Shown here: piece after piece, positions 1 to 8,633 of the stretch | How the letters are laid out: the number at the start of each line of letters is the position of its first letter | How positions within the stretch are numbered: the first letter of the stretch is position 1 | Notes under the pieces: model-generated | The model's database searches: none | What the model was told of the DNA's origin: nothing | Seen by the model: only the letters and a program-made list of their open reading frames with translations | Position numbers and translations under genes: made by a program | NCBI GenBank assembly: GCA_964469055.1 | Contig: CAYXXN010000089.1 | Location: forward strand, 1 to 11,845 | DNA from: CAYXXN01 sp964469055 | GTDB taxonomy: Bacteria; Acidobacteriota; Thermoanaerobaculia; Multivoradales; JAHEKO01 | Length of the DNA: 11,845 bases | Reading direction: 5' to 3'

Positions 1-215
1 GCCCGGCGCAGGGCGGCGACCGGCTCGGGCATCCCCGCCGCCTCGACGTCGCCGTTGTAGAGCGGGACCGGCGCGAGGTCCTGGACCTCGATCGCCAGCT
101 CCGCCGGCGCCAGCTCCACGGCGGCGCGCAGCAAGGCCCGGTTGTAGGAGGCCTGGCGGAGACTCCCGGCGAAGGCGAGAACGCGGAGCGGCCGGGGCGA
201 GGCGGTGTCGTGCAT
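1..215 (-). CDS. NADPH-dependent FMN reductase family protein (C-terminus cut by window edge)
   Basis: The reverse strand from the ATG at 215-213 stays open to the window edge and gives 71 residues. After a short polar start comes a beta strand and flavin-phosphate loop, PLRVLAFAGSLRQASYN, then a helix LLRAAVELAP and the segment EVQDLAPVPLYNGDVEA. GSLR..S.N followed by DL...PLYN.D.E is the signature of the flavodoxin-like NADPH-dependent FMN reductase family, which includes chromate and azo reductases and quinone reductases. These are soluble enzymes that pass electrons from NAD(P)H through bound FMN to quinones or xenobiotics. The gene lies 30 bp downstream of carB on the same strand and is probably co-transcribed. 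There is no strong Shine-Dalgarno sequence. The family is clear, but the physiological substrate cannot be read from the sequence. The remaining roughly 100-120 residues expected for the family are outside the window. Confidence 0.85.
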   Translation of the reverse strand, partial: MHDTASPRPLRVLAFAGSLRQASYNRALLRAAVELAPAELAIEVQDLAPVPLYNGDVEAAGMPEPVAALRR

Positions 216-245
216 GGAGCGCTCGTCGTCGGGAGACGGGCAGGC

Positions 246-3547
<3,302 letters not shown>

Positions 3548-3568
3548 CCGGCGGCGGGAGTCTACCCC

Positions 3569-3961
3569 CTAGCGCTCCCGCTGACGGGTGCGCTGCCGGA
3601 ACCAGATCGCCAGCTCCTCGGCCGAGAGCTCGCCGCGGGCGGTGGCGAGGGTCAGCTCGAACAGCGCGTCGTCCGAGGCCTCCAAGTCGTTGTCGTTCAC
3701 GTGCAGGAACAACTCCGCGGCCATCGCGCCGGCCCGCTTGTTGCCATCGACGAACGGATGGTTCATCACCAGCGAGTGCAGGAGCGCGGCGGCCTTCGCG
3801 GCGAGGTCGGGATACAGATCCTCCCCGCCGAACGTTGCCTGCGGCCGGGCGATGGCCGCTTCCAGGCCGCCGCCGTCTCGCACGCCTGAAGAGCCGCCGA
3901 ACGCCGCGATCTGTTCCTCGTGCAGGTGGAGCACCTGCTCCAGCGACAGGTAGACCGTCAC
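3569..3961 (-). CDS. doc: Doc-type Fic-fold toxin (death-on-curing family)
   Basis: This is a 130-residue protein with the full Doc signature. GVRDGGGLEAAIARPQ (residues 26-41) and TFGGEDLYPDLAAKAAALLH (43-62) are followed by the catalytic loop HPFVDGNKRAG (68-78) with His68, Asp72, Asn74, Lys75 and Arg76. Doc toxins phosphorylate EF-Tu and stop translation, unlike Fic proteins that AMPylate. The short single-domain form and the K after GN fit Doc. The start is GTG at 3961, overlapping the antitoxin stop as GTGA. This favours translational coupling and explains the lack of a strong ribosome binding site. The stop at 3569 is 21 bp before the carB ATG. All expected catalytic residues are present, so it is probably an active toxin, but activity is inferred. 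EF-Tu as the target is inferred from P1 Doc. Confidence 0.92.
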   Translation of the reverse strand: MTVYLSLEQVLHLHEEQIAAFGGSSGVRDGGGLEAAIARPQATFGGEDLYPDLAAKAAALLHSLVMNHPFVDGNKRAGAMAAELFLHVNDNDLEASDDALFELTLATARGELSAEELAIWFRQRTRQRER

Positions 3962-4203
3962 TGCGCGAGGTCTCGATAGAGCTTCGAGCGCTTGGCCAAT
4001 AGCTCGTCCACCAGCTCCCGGAACCTCGGCGTCACTTTCCCGTCCTCGAAGTACTTCACGCCGGGGCGGATCGTCACCGCGCCCGTCAGCGGATGCACGG
4101 AGACCTCCACCTCCATCCCTTTCTCGAGGTGGAACTCCTTTACGACCTCGGCAGGGAGGGTCACCGCGAGTGAGCCCCCAGCCTGCACCAGGCTTCTCTT
4201 CAT
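3958..4203 (-). CDS. AbrB/MazE-family antitoxin paired with Doc
   Basis: This 81-residue protein has an N-terminal swapped-hairpin AbrB/MazE/SpoVT-type DNA-binding domain, about residues 1-48: MKRSLVQAGGSLAVTLPAEV, then LEKGMEVEV and GAVTIRPG. Its charged C-terminal tail (52-81) contains FEDGKVTPRFRELVDELLAK. In antitoxins of this layout the N-terminus dimerises and binds the operator, and the C-terminal tail folds over the toxin. Here the tail would cap the Doc active site, as Phd does in the classical P1 system. It is the first gene of the module, overlaps doc by GTGA, and has its own promoter and an operator-like repeat directly upstream. The ATG at 4203 is supported by the typical MK.SLV start and the promoter spacing. 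Assignment as the doc antitoxin rests on context and domain order. No function other than neutralisation and autoregulation is implied. Confidence 0.88.
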   Translation of the reverse strand: MKRSLVQAGGSLAVTLPAEVVKEFHLEKGMEVEVSVHPLTGAVTIRPGVKYFEDGKVTPRFRELVDELLAKRSKLYRDLAQ

Positions 4204-4204
4204 G

Positions 4205-4225
4205 TAAGTATTAGATATGTACTTA
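4205..4225. promoter_or_regulatory. Inverted repeat overlapping the antitoxin -10 box; likely autoregulatory operator
   Basis: TAAGTA (4205-4210) and its exact reverse complement TACTTA (4220-4225) are separated by 9 bp, so the arm centres are 15 bp apart. The repeat lies in an AT-rich island within very GC-rich DNA and covers the -10 element of the antitoxin promoter (4210-4215). Antitoxins with AbrB-type domains commonly bind such dyads and repress their own operon. Binding here is inferred from position and symmetry. Confidence 0.6.
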
Positions 4226-4238
4226 GCGCGTTGGTCAA
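4210..4238 (-). promoter_or_regulatory. Sigma70-like promoter of the toxin-antitoxin operon, predicted leaderless
   Basis: On the minus strand, TTGACC (complement of 4233-4238, 5/6 to TTGACA) is followed after exactly 17 bp by TCTAAT (complement of 4210-4215, 5/6 to TATAAT). Only 6 bp separate the -10 box from the antitoxin ATG at 4203, so transcription should begin at or within 1-2 nt of the start codon. There is no Shine-Dalgarno sequence, which agrees with a leaderless mRNA. The -35 box overlaps the stop codon of the upstream permease gene (4235-4237). Confidence 0.65.
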
Positions 4239-5191
4239 GGTCGGCGGACGCGGACGTTGACGTCGACCTCTATCACGTCCCCTTCCGCCTTCCCGACTCC
4301 TACCGTCGGCGCGACCACCGCGCCCTTGGCCTCCTGCCGCGCCGAGCGCAGGAGAGCGACGGCCGTGTAGACAACGACCACGACGACCAACCAGCGCACC
4401 GCGGCGAGCGGCAAGGACTTGACCAGGAAAGCGGCGATCAGCACCGCCGGCAGCCCGCCTAGACCGAGGCCGAGCGAGGCCTGGGGATGGTAGCTCTCGG
4501 CCTTGATGAACCGGGCGCTCGCCACCGGCATCAGGAACGCGCAGGCTCCCATCATGATCGGGAAGGCGGCCGTCGGGGCCATGCCCAGCAAGCTCACCAG
4601 GATGAGGCACGGGCCGTAGAGGCCGATCCCCAGGGTCATCAGCGCTCCCAGCACGAAGTTGCCGGTGAGCCCCAAGGCGAGCTTGGTACCCTCCAGGTTC
4701 AGGGCCTCACCGCCGCCCGGCACGACCTTCAGCTGGGTCATCAGCATCAGCGTCGCCGCGCCCAGCAGGCAGAGCCCCATCCCCACCTGCACCTTGCGCC
4801 GCGGCCAGCGGGCGACGACACCGGCACCCAGCCAGGCGCCCGCCACCGCCGCCGCGATCATCAGGGCGAGGGTGACCACGTCGACCTCGATGATGGCGAT
4901 ATAGATGAAGGCCTGGGCGAGGGTGGGCAAGGTGTGGCCTACGTTCAAGGTCCCCGGCACGATGCGGTCGTCCACCAGCTTCCACAGCTTGAAGAAAGAG
5001 GTCGTCGTGGCGAACGACCCGATGCCCAACGTGTCGAAGAAGTTGGTGATCGCCCCGATGCCCAGGAGGCGCGGGGTCGGCTGGATCGACTGGCTCGCCG
5101 CCGCCCGCCGGAGGCCGCGCCAGAAGATCCAGACATAGAAGACGGCGACGAGGCCGAGGGCCAGGAACAGCGCCTGCTTCAAGTTGGGCAT
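4235..5191 (-). CDS. TauE/SafE-type membrane permease (sulfite/organosulfonate exporter family)
   Basis: This is a 318-residue integral membrane protein. Hydrophobic segments lie near residues 5-24, 90-125, 134-152, 172-202, 205-226, 238-258 and 265-282. Two related loops mark the internal repeat of the TauE/SafE fold: GIGAITNFFDTLGIGSFATT (44-63) and GALMTLGIGLYGPCLILVSL (182-201). The family exports sulfite, sulfoacetate or similar anions, or moves other small organic anions; the substrate here cannot be told. The last 35 or so residues (284-318) form a non-membrane tail ending in an alternating Val/charged stretch, DVIEVDVNVRVRRP, which is longer than usual for the family. The ATG at 5191 has no good ribosome binding site; an AAGGAGG lies 26 bp upstream, too far for normal use, and no in-frame ATG, GTG or TTG sits next to it. 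No sulfur gene is nearby. Confidence 0.85.
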   Translation of the reverse strand: MPNLKQALFLALGLVAVFYVWIFWRGLRRAAASQSIQPTPRLLGIGAITNFFDTLGIGSFATTTSFFKLWKLVDDRIVPGTLNVGHTLPTLAQAFIYIAIIEVDVVTLALMIAAAVAGAWLGAGVVARWPRRKVQVGMGLCLLGAATLMLMTQLKVVPGGGEALNLEGTKLALGLTGNFVLGALMTLGIGLYGPCLILVSLLGMAPTAAFPIMMGACAFLMPVASARFIKAESYHPQASLGLGLGGLPAVLIAAFLVKSLPLAAVRWLVVVVVVYTAVALLRSARQEAKGAVVAPTVGVGKAEGDVIEVDVNVRVRRP

Positions 5192-5326
5192 GACGGGGGA
5201 TGCTAGCGATTCCGCTGTCCTCCTTCCACCCTTTGGCTATGATCGGCGGGCTCGTAACGGAAGGAGCGCGGGAGGCGTGCCCGGAGGTGGCTCGGCCGCG
5301 GCGCAGGCTCTCGCCGGAGACATCCA
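5192..5326. promoter_or_regulatory. Divergent intergenic region between the permease and the CBS-ParA-Roadblock operon
   Basis: These 135 bp separate two divergent transcription units and must hold their promoters. On the plus strand TATGAT (5238-5243) matches the sigma70 -10 consensus at 5/6, but no good -35 lies 16-18 bp upstream (CTGTCC at 5215-5220 is weak). This would leave an untranslated leader of roughly 75 nt before the CBS gene. On the minus strand an AAGGAGG is present (complement of 5219-5225), but no ORF starts a normal distance after it. I see no riboswitch, terminator or convincing palindrome. Confidence 0.35.
5316..5320 (+). promoter_or_regulatory. Ribosome binding site deciding the GTG start of the CBS gene
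   Basis: GGAGA lies 6 nt before the GTG at 5327. It supports GTG over any later in-frame start and keeps the conserved first CBS strand intact. Confidence 0.6.
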
Positions 5327-5743
5327 GTGCGACCCATCGTCGCCCGCGACCTGATGACGCCCGACGTCTTGAGCGTCGCCCCTGACTGGGCGCTCACCGA
5401 GGCCGCCGCCTTCCTGCTCGACAACGACATCACCGGCGCCGTGGTGCGCGATGCGGAGGGCCAGCTCCTGGGCGTGGTCACCGCCTCCGATCTGCTGGCG
5501 GCTCTGGTCGAGAGTCGCTCGGCGGCCCCAGCGCCCGGCGCCGAGCCGCCTCCGCCTGCGGCGACGGTGCGCGAGGTCATGACCCCGGAGATCTATTCGG
5601 TCCCCAGCGAGGCGCCGGTGGCGGAGATCGCCAAGGGCCTGCTCGACGGGGGCCTCCATCGCCTCTTCGTCAGCGACGGTGGCGAGCTGGTCGGAACGAT
5701 CTCGGTCTCCGACCTGCTCGGCCTGCTGATGGAAGAGGCCTAA
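5327..5743 (+). CDS. Two-CBS-domain (Bateman module) protein
   Basis: The 138-residue protein is almost entirely a tandem CBS pair. The first domain runs from DLMTPDVLSVAPDW to LGVVTASDLLAAL (about residues 8-61). A Pro/Ala-rich linker (about 64-78) follows, then the second domain from REVMTPEIYSVPSEAPVAEI to LVGTISVSDLLGLL (about 81-135). CBS pairs bind adenosine-containing ligands (AMP, ATP, S-adenosylmethionine, or c-di-AMP in some cases) and act as energy or second-messenger sensors. No enzymatic or DNA-binding domain is attached, so it would act through a partner. It starts at GTG with GGAGA 6 nt upstream. It is the first gene of an apparent operon, 24 bp ahead of the ParA-type ATPase, so control of the ATPase or its cargo by nucleotide state is a reasonable inference. 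The ligand is unknown. Confidence 0.88.
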   Translation: MRPIVARDLMTPDVLSVAPDWALTEAAAFLLDNDITGAVVRDAEGQLLGVVTASDLLAALVESRSAAPAPGAEPPPPAATVREVMTPEIYSVPSEAPVAEIAKGLLDGGLHRLFVSDGGELVGTISVSDLLGLLMEEA

Positions 5744-5767
5744 CGCGACTTGGGGGGGAGCCAGAGC

Positions 5768-6601
5768 ATGGAGCCGGAGACGCGACCGATGACCGCCTGG
5801 GCGCCGTTGCCGGGCGGCGAGCGCCGCGTGGCGGTGGCGAGCGAGAAGGGCGGCGTCGGGAAGACCACCCTGGTGCTCAACCTCGGCTTGGCGCTGGCCC
5901 GCCGCGGCTGGCGCACGCTGATCGTCGACACCGACCCGCAGGGGGCCATCTCGCTGTCGCTCAACCGCGAGGTGGGAGCCACGGCCGGCATCAGCGAGCT
6001 GGCCCTGGGCGCGGCGAGCTTCGACGACGTGGTCGTCGGGACGAAGCTGCCGGAGCTCTCCTTCGTGCCCTGCGGCCGCGCGCGGACGCGGATCGAGGAG
6101 ATGGCGAGCGGCCTCGACACGCTCCTCGCCGGCGTCGCCGGCCGCTTCGACCTGGTGCTCTTCGACACCGCCTCGGGCCTCGGCGACCGCACCGAGACCG
6201 TGCTGCGCCGCGTCTCCTCGGTGCTGGTGCCGGTGCAGGCCGAGCCGCTGTCGCTGCGCACGCTCCAAGGCACGCTCGACGGGCTCTCGGCCATCCGCGA
6301 GGAGACCGGCCTCGGGCTGCTCGGGATCGTCCTCACCATGGTGCAGTCGCGCGACCCGATCTCGCTCGCCACCGTGCAGGAGATCTGGAACCGGCTGCCG
6401 CCCGAGGTGGTGCTCGACGGCTTCCTGCCCCGCGACCCGGTGTTCCTGAAGGCGAGCGCCCACGGCGTTCCCGTACAGCTCCTGTCGCGACGTCGGCCAC
6501 CGGCCGTCGCCTCGGTCTTCGACCGCCTGGCGGCCGAGGTGGAATCGCGGCTGGGGCTCGAGCACCCCGGCGAGGACGATGTCGTCCCTCTGGTGGACTG
6601 A
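5768..6601 (+). CDS. ParA/MinD-family ATPase
   Basis: This is a 277-residue cytoplasmic P-loop ATPase. It has the deviant Walker A KGGVGKTT (27-34) with the signature Lys27 and catalytic Lys32, the switch I region VDTDPQG (53-59), and a Walker B-like FDLVLFDT (127-134). The later PVQAEPLSL (155-163) is typical of the ParA nucleotide pocket. Such ATPases dimerise on ATP, bind DNA or membrane, and position plasmids, chromosomes or protein complexes. There is no N-terminal helix-turn-helix, so it resembles the small ParA/orphan type, and no MinD membrane-targeting helix is obvious at the C-terminus. I chose ATG 5768 because a G-rich Shine-Dalgarno (5752-5760) sits 7 nt upstream; an in-frame TTG at 5750 would add 6 residues but has no ribosome binding site. 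It overlaps the next gene by 23 bp. No ParB is present. Confidence 0.93.
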   Translation: MEPETRPMTAWAPLPGGERRVAVASEKGGVGKTTLVLNLGLALARRGWRTLIVDTDPQGAISLSLNREVGATAGISELALGAASFDDVVVGTKLPELSFVPCGRARTRIEEMASGLDTLLAGVAGRFDLVLFDTASGLGDRTETVLRRVSSVLVPVQAEPLSLRTLQGTLDGLSAIREETGLGLLGIVLTMVQSRDPISLATVQEIWNRLPPEVVLDGFLPRDPVFLKASAHGVPVQLLSRRRPPAVASVFDRLAAEVESRLGLEHPGEDDVVPLVD

Positions 6602-7196
6602 TCCGGCGGCTCTCGCCAGCGCCCTGGGACGGCTCGGCGTGAGCGCGCCGGCGTCGGAGGCCCCGCCGCGCCTCGACGCGCTGCCGGGGTTGAGCCTGCT
6701 GCCGGGCGCCGGCGCCGTCTCGGGAGTCTCGCCGATCCCCCGCGTGTCGCCGGGGTGGACCCGGGCTGCCGGCGAGCCGCCCGCGATCGTTCCGACGCCG
6801 CCGGTGCCCTCGCTCGAGCCCTTCGCGCCGCCCACCGGCGAGCTTGGCGAGCGGCTGGACGCCTACCTGGAGTGGCTGGCGGCCGCCGTCGGCGGACGCC
6901 GGCCCTTCGTCGCCGACCGCGATGGCCTGCCCCTCGCCGGCGAGGCCTCCGAGCACGACCTGATGGCCATCGGCTCGGCCGTGACTCGCCTGCTGCAACG
7001 CATCAATGACCGCTCGAGCCAGCGTCTGGGCAGCGGCGTGCTGCTCGACGTGGCTGGCGAGCGCCTGCAGCTCCTGCTGGTCGACAGCGAGCTCGGGCTC
7101 TTCACCGTCGGCGTGCTGGTCGCCGAGCCACTGGCCCCGGCGGTTCTCCGCCGTCTCGAGGAAGGCCTGCGGACGGCGCTCGCCGCCCAGACCTAG
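6579..7196 (+). CDS. Roadblock/LC7-like domain protein, partner of the ParA-type ATPase
   Basis: The 205-residue protein has two parts. Residues 1-86 are Pro/Ala/Gly-rich and probably disordered, apart from a short N-terminal segment with Trp-Trp (MSSLWWTDPAALASALGRLG). Residues 90-203 look like a Roadblock/LC7 domain: a helix ERLDAYLEWLAA, the strand pair FVADRDGLPLAGEASE, a long helix DLMAIGSAVTRLLQRIND, then strands GVLLDVAGERLQLLLVD and LFTVGVLVAE, and a final helix. Roadblock proteins such as MglB dimerise and regulate Ras-like GTPases, but no such GTPase is in the window. The gene begins inside the ParA gene (23-bp overlap), which implies tight co-expression and suggests that the ATPase is the partner. 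The fold call rests on the strand/helix pattern and the DGLPLA motif, not on a database match. Confidence 0.72.
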   Translation: MSSLWWTDPAALASALGRLGVSAPASEAPPRLDALPGLSLLPGAGAVSGVSPIPRVSPGWTRAAGEPPAIVPTPPVPSLEPFAPPTGELGERLDAYLEWLAAAVGGRRPFVADRDGLPLAGEASEHDLMAIGSAVTRLLQRINDRSSQRLGSGVLLDVAGERLQLLLVDSELGLFTVGVLVAEPLAPAVLRRLEEGLRTALAAQT

Positions 7197-8581
7197 TTCG
7201 TCGTCTCGTCCCAGGCGGCGGTGCCGCCGCTCTCGAACCCGTCCGCGAACACCGTGGCGCCGACGAACGGGATCGGCACCGTGGATGGCTGTCCCGGTTT
7301 GAACAGCTCGAGCAGGTACTGCTCTTTCTCGGGCGGCCGGTCGGCGTCGAAGCGGAAGGTGAACGACGTCCCCCAACGCAGGGCGTTGGCGTTGGGGTCG
7401 GTCCCGAAGTCGTCGGTGAACCAATGGACGCTCGATCCCCCGTCGGCCACGGCGGAGGTCCAGTCCGTGGTCGCGTAGGGCTCGCCCGAGTGGTGGTCGA
7501 CGTCGCGGAAGCCCACGTTGGTGATCGTCGCCCCACCCGGGAACTGCACCAGCAGGCCGCCAGCGCTGCGGTCCGAGTTCATGTTACGGACCACGATCTC
7601 GTAGTGGTAGCCGCCGGCCGGGGCGGGCCTCACCCTGCGCGCCGCCTCGAAGCGCTGCACGGGCGAGCCCAGCGCCTGGACGTCGGCGTTGGCGATCTCC
7701 ACACCCAGGTCGGCGGCTTGCCAGGCGTAGAGCGCGGAGAGCTCGCGGATCGTCGAGCCGGTCAAACTGATCGAGTAGGTGCTCACGTTCACGGTCGCTC
7801 GCTTGTACGAGGCGTTGTTCAGGCCGTTGCCTTCGAGGGCGTCGTCGCCGGTGACGTACTGGCCTTCCATGTAGTAGAGAGCGCCCGGGTTGAGGACTGG
7901 GTCGAGATCGTCTTGCAGCACCTGGATTCGCTGCTCGATCGCTGTCGGGCAGCCACCACCCTGGCACATGTCCGTGTAGGGGAACGGAAACAGGCCCGTC
8001 GTCGAGTTGACCTCCGAGCGCATGCCGAGCGGCCGCGAGCCGTTCAACCCCGAGCCGTAGGTGTCGGTGCAGCCCACGCCGAGCTGGCTGCCGCCGGCGG
8101 GCGGCTGCTGGCAGCTCCCGCAGGCGCCGTCGAAGCTGTTGGTCGAAAGGAATCCGTGCTTCAACCAGCTCATGCCGATCTGCTCGAAGCGGCCTTCCTG
8201 CAACCGAAAGAGGTTCTGGGCGATGACCGGATGGTCCTCGTCGCCCATGCCGAAGCCGCATCCGCCGCTGTCGCACCAGGCCACCGGCTCGTCCCCGACG
8301 TTGCAGGAGGTGGTGCCGAGGGCGTAGGCGCGCTTTCCGTCGACCGCCCCGCCGCTCGTGTAGTGGCTGACGTCGGTCAAGTAGATGACCGTCACGTCCG
8401 GGCCGCTCGAGGTGCCCTCGCCAGGCCGCTCCGAAGCGGTCTGGCCGATCGTCAACAGCTCGGACTCGAGCTTAGCCGCGAAGTCCGCCTTGGTCTCGCC
8501 GCCGGCTGACGCCGGCAGCAGGAGAACAGCTATCGCGACGGCGGCTTTCAGGTAGGGGTTCAAAGGTCTTTGTGGGTTCAT
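7193..8581 (-). CDS. Secreted Cys-containing protein of unknown function, paralog A
   Basis: This 462-residue protein starts with a signal peptide (hydrophobic AAVAIAVLLLPASAG, likely cut after ASA near residue 26). The mature part is export-typical: rich in Gly, Ser, Thr and Asn. Conserved blocks shared with the upstream paralog include YALGTTSCNVG (86-96), GDEDHPVIAQNLFRL (113-127), GMSWLKHGF (136-144), LGVGCTDTYG (167-176), and GDDALEGNGLNNASY (245-259). Eight cysteines (93, 103, 108, 154, 157, 171, 206, 211) suggest disulfides; the last pair (CQGGGC) is absent from the paralog. The C-terminus FADGFESGGTAAWDETTN resembles a tail I recall on secreted proteins of Acidobacteriota. Its role is unproven; sorting or anchoring is possible. 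I recognise no enzyme motif. Its stop interlocks with that of the convergent Roadblock gene. No strong ribosome binding site precedes the ATG. Confidence 0.85.
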   Translation of the reverse strand: MNPQRPLNPYLKAAVAIAVLLLPASAGGETKADFAAKLESELLTIGQTASERPGEGTSSGPDVTVIYLTDVSHYTSGGAVDGKRAYALGTTSCNVGDEPVAWCDSGGCGFGMGDEDHPVIAQNLFRLQEGRFEQIGMSWLKHGFLSTNSFDGACGSCQQPPAGGSQLGVGCTDTYGSGLNGSRPLGMRSEVNSTTGLFPFPYTDMCQGGGCPTAIEQRIQVLQDDLDPVLNPGALYYMEGQYVTGDDALEGNGLNNASYKRATVNVSTYSISLTGSTIRELSALYAWQAADLGVEIANADVQALGSPVQRFEAARRVRPAPAGGYHYEIVVRNMNSDRSAGGLLVQFPGGATITNVGFRDVDHHSGEPYATTDWTSAVADGGSSVHWFTDDFGTDPNANALRWGTSFTFRFDADRPPEKEQYLLELFKPGQPSTVPIPFVGATVFADGFESGGTAAWDETTN

Positions 8582-8633
8582 GCTGGTACCCAGATCAGTT
8601 GTTTCCTTACCCAGAATCAGTTTTCAACCGCCA
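8582..8633. promoter_or_regulatory. Intergenic region between the paralogs with a 21-bp-period direct repeat
   Basis: TACCCAGATCAGTT (8587-8600) recurs as TACCCAGAATCAGTT (8608-8622), differing by one inserted A, with starts 21 bp apart. A third partial copy, ATCAGTTG (8633-8640), overlaps the stop of the upstream paralog. On the minus strand a TTGAAA-like -35 is present, but no -10 at correct spacing. The repeat could be a regulator site on one DNA face, or a trace of duplication. Confidence 0.5.

Noticed and set aside
5750..5767. TTG at 5750 as the ParA start
   Set aside because: No ribosome binding site upstream; the G-rich Shine-Dalgarno fits the ATG at 5768 and the extra six residues lie outside the fold.
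5768..6601. Chromosome or plasmid ParABS locus
   Set aside because: No ParB-like gene and no TGTTTCACGTGAAACA-like parS site in the window; the partner gene is Roadblock-like.
5237..6835. Long minus-strand frame (532 codons) opposite the CBS and ParA genes
   Set aside because: No domain, Arg/His/Gly-rich, and antisense to three genes with clear motifs.
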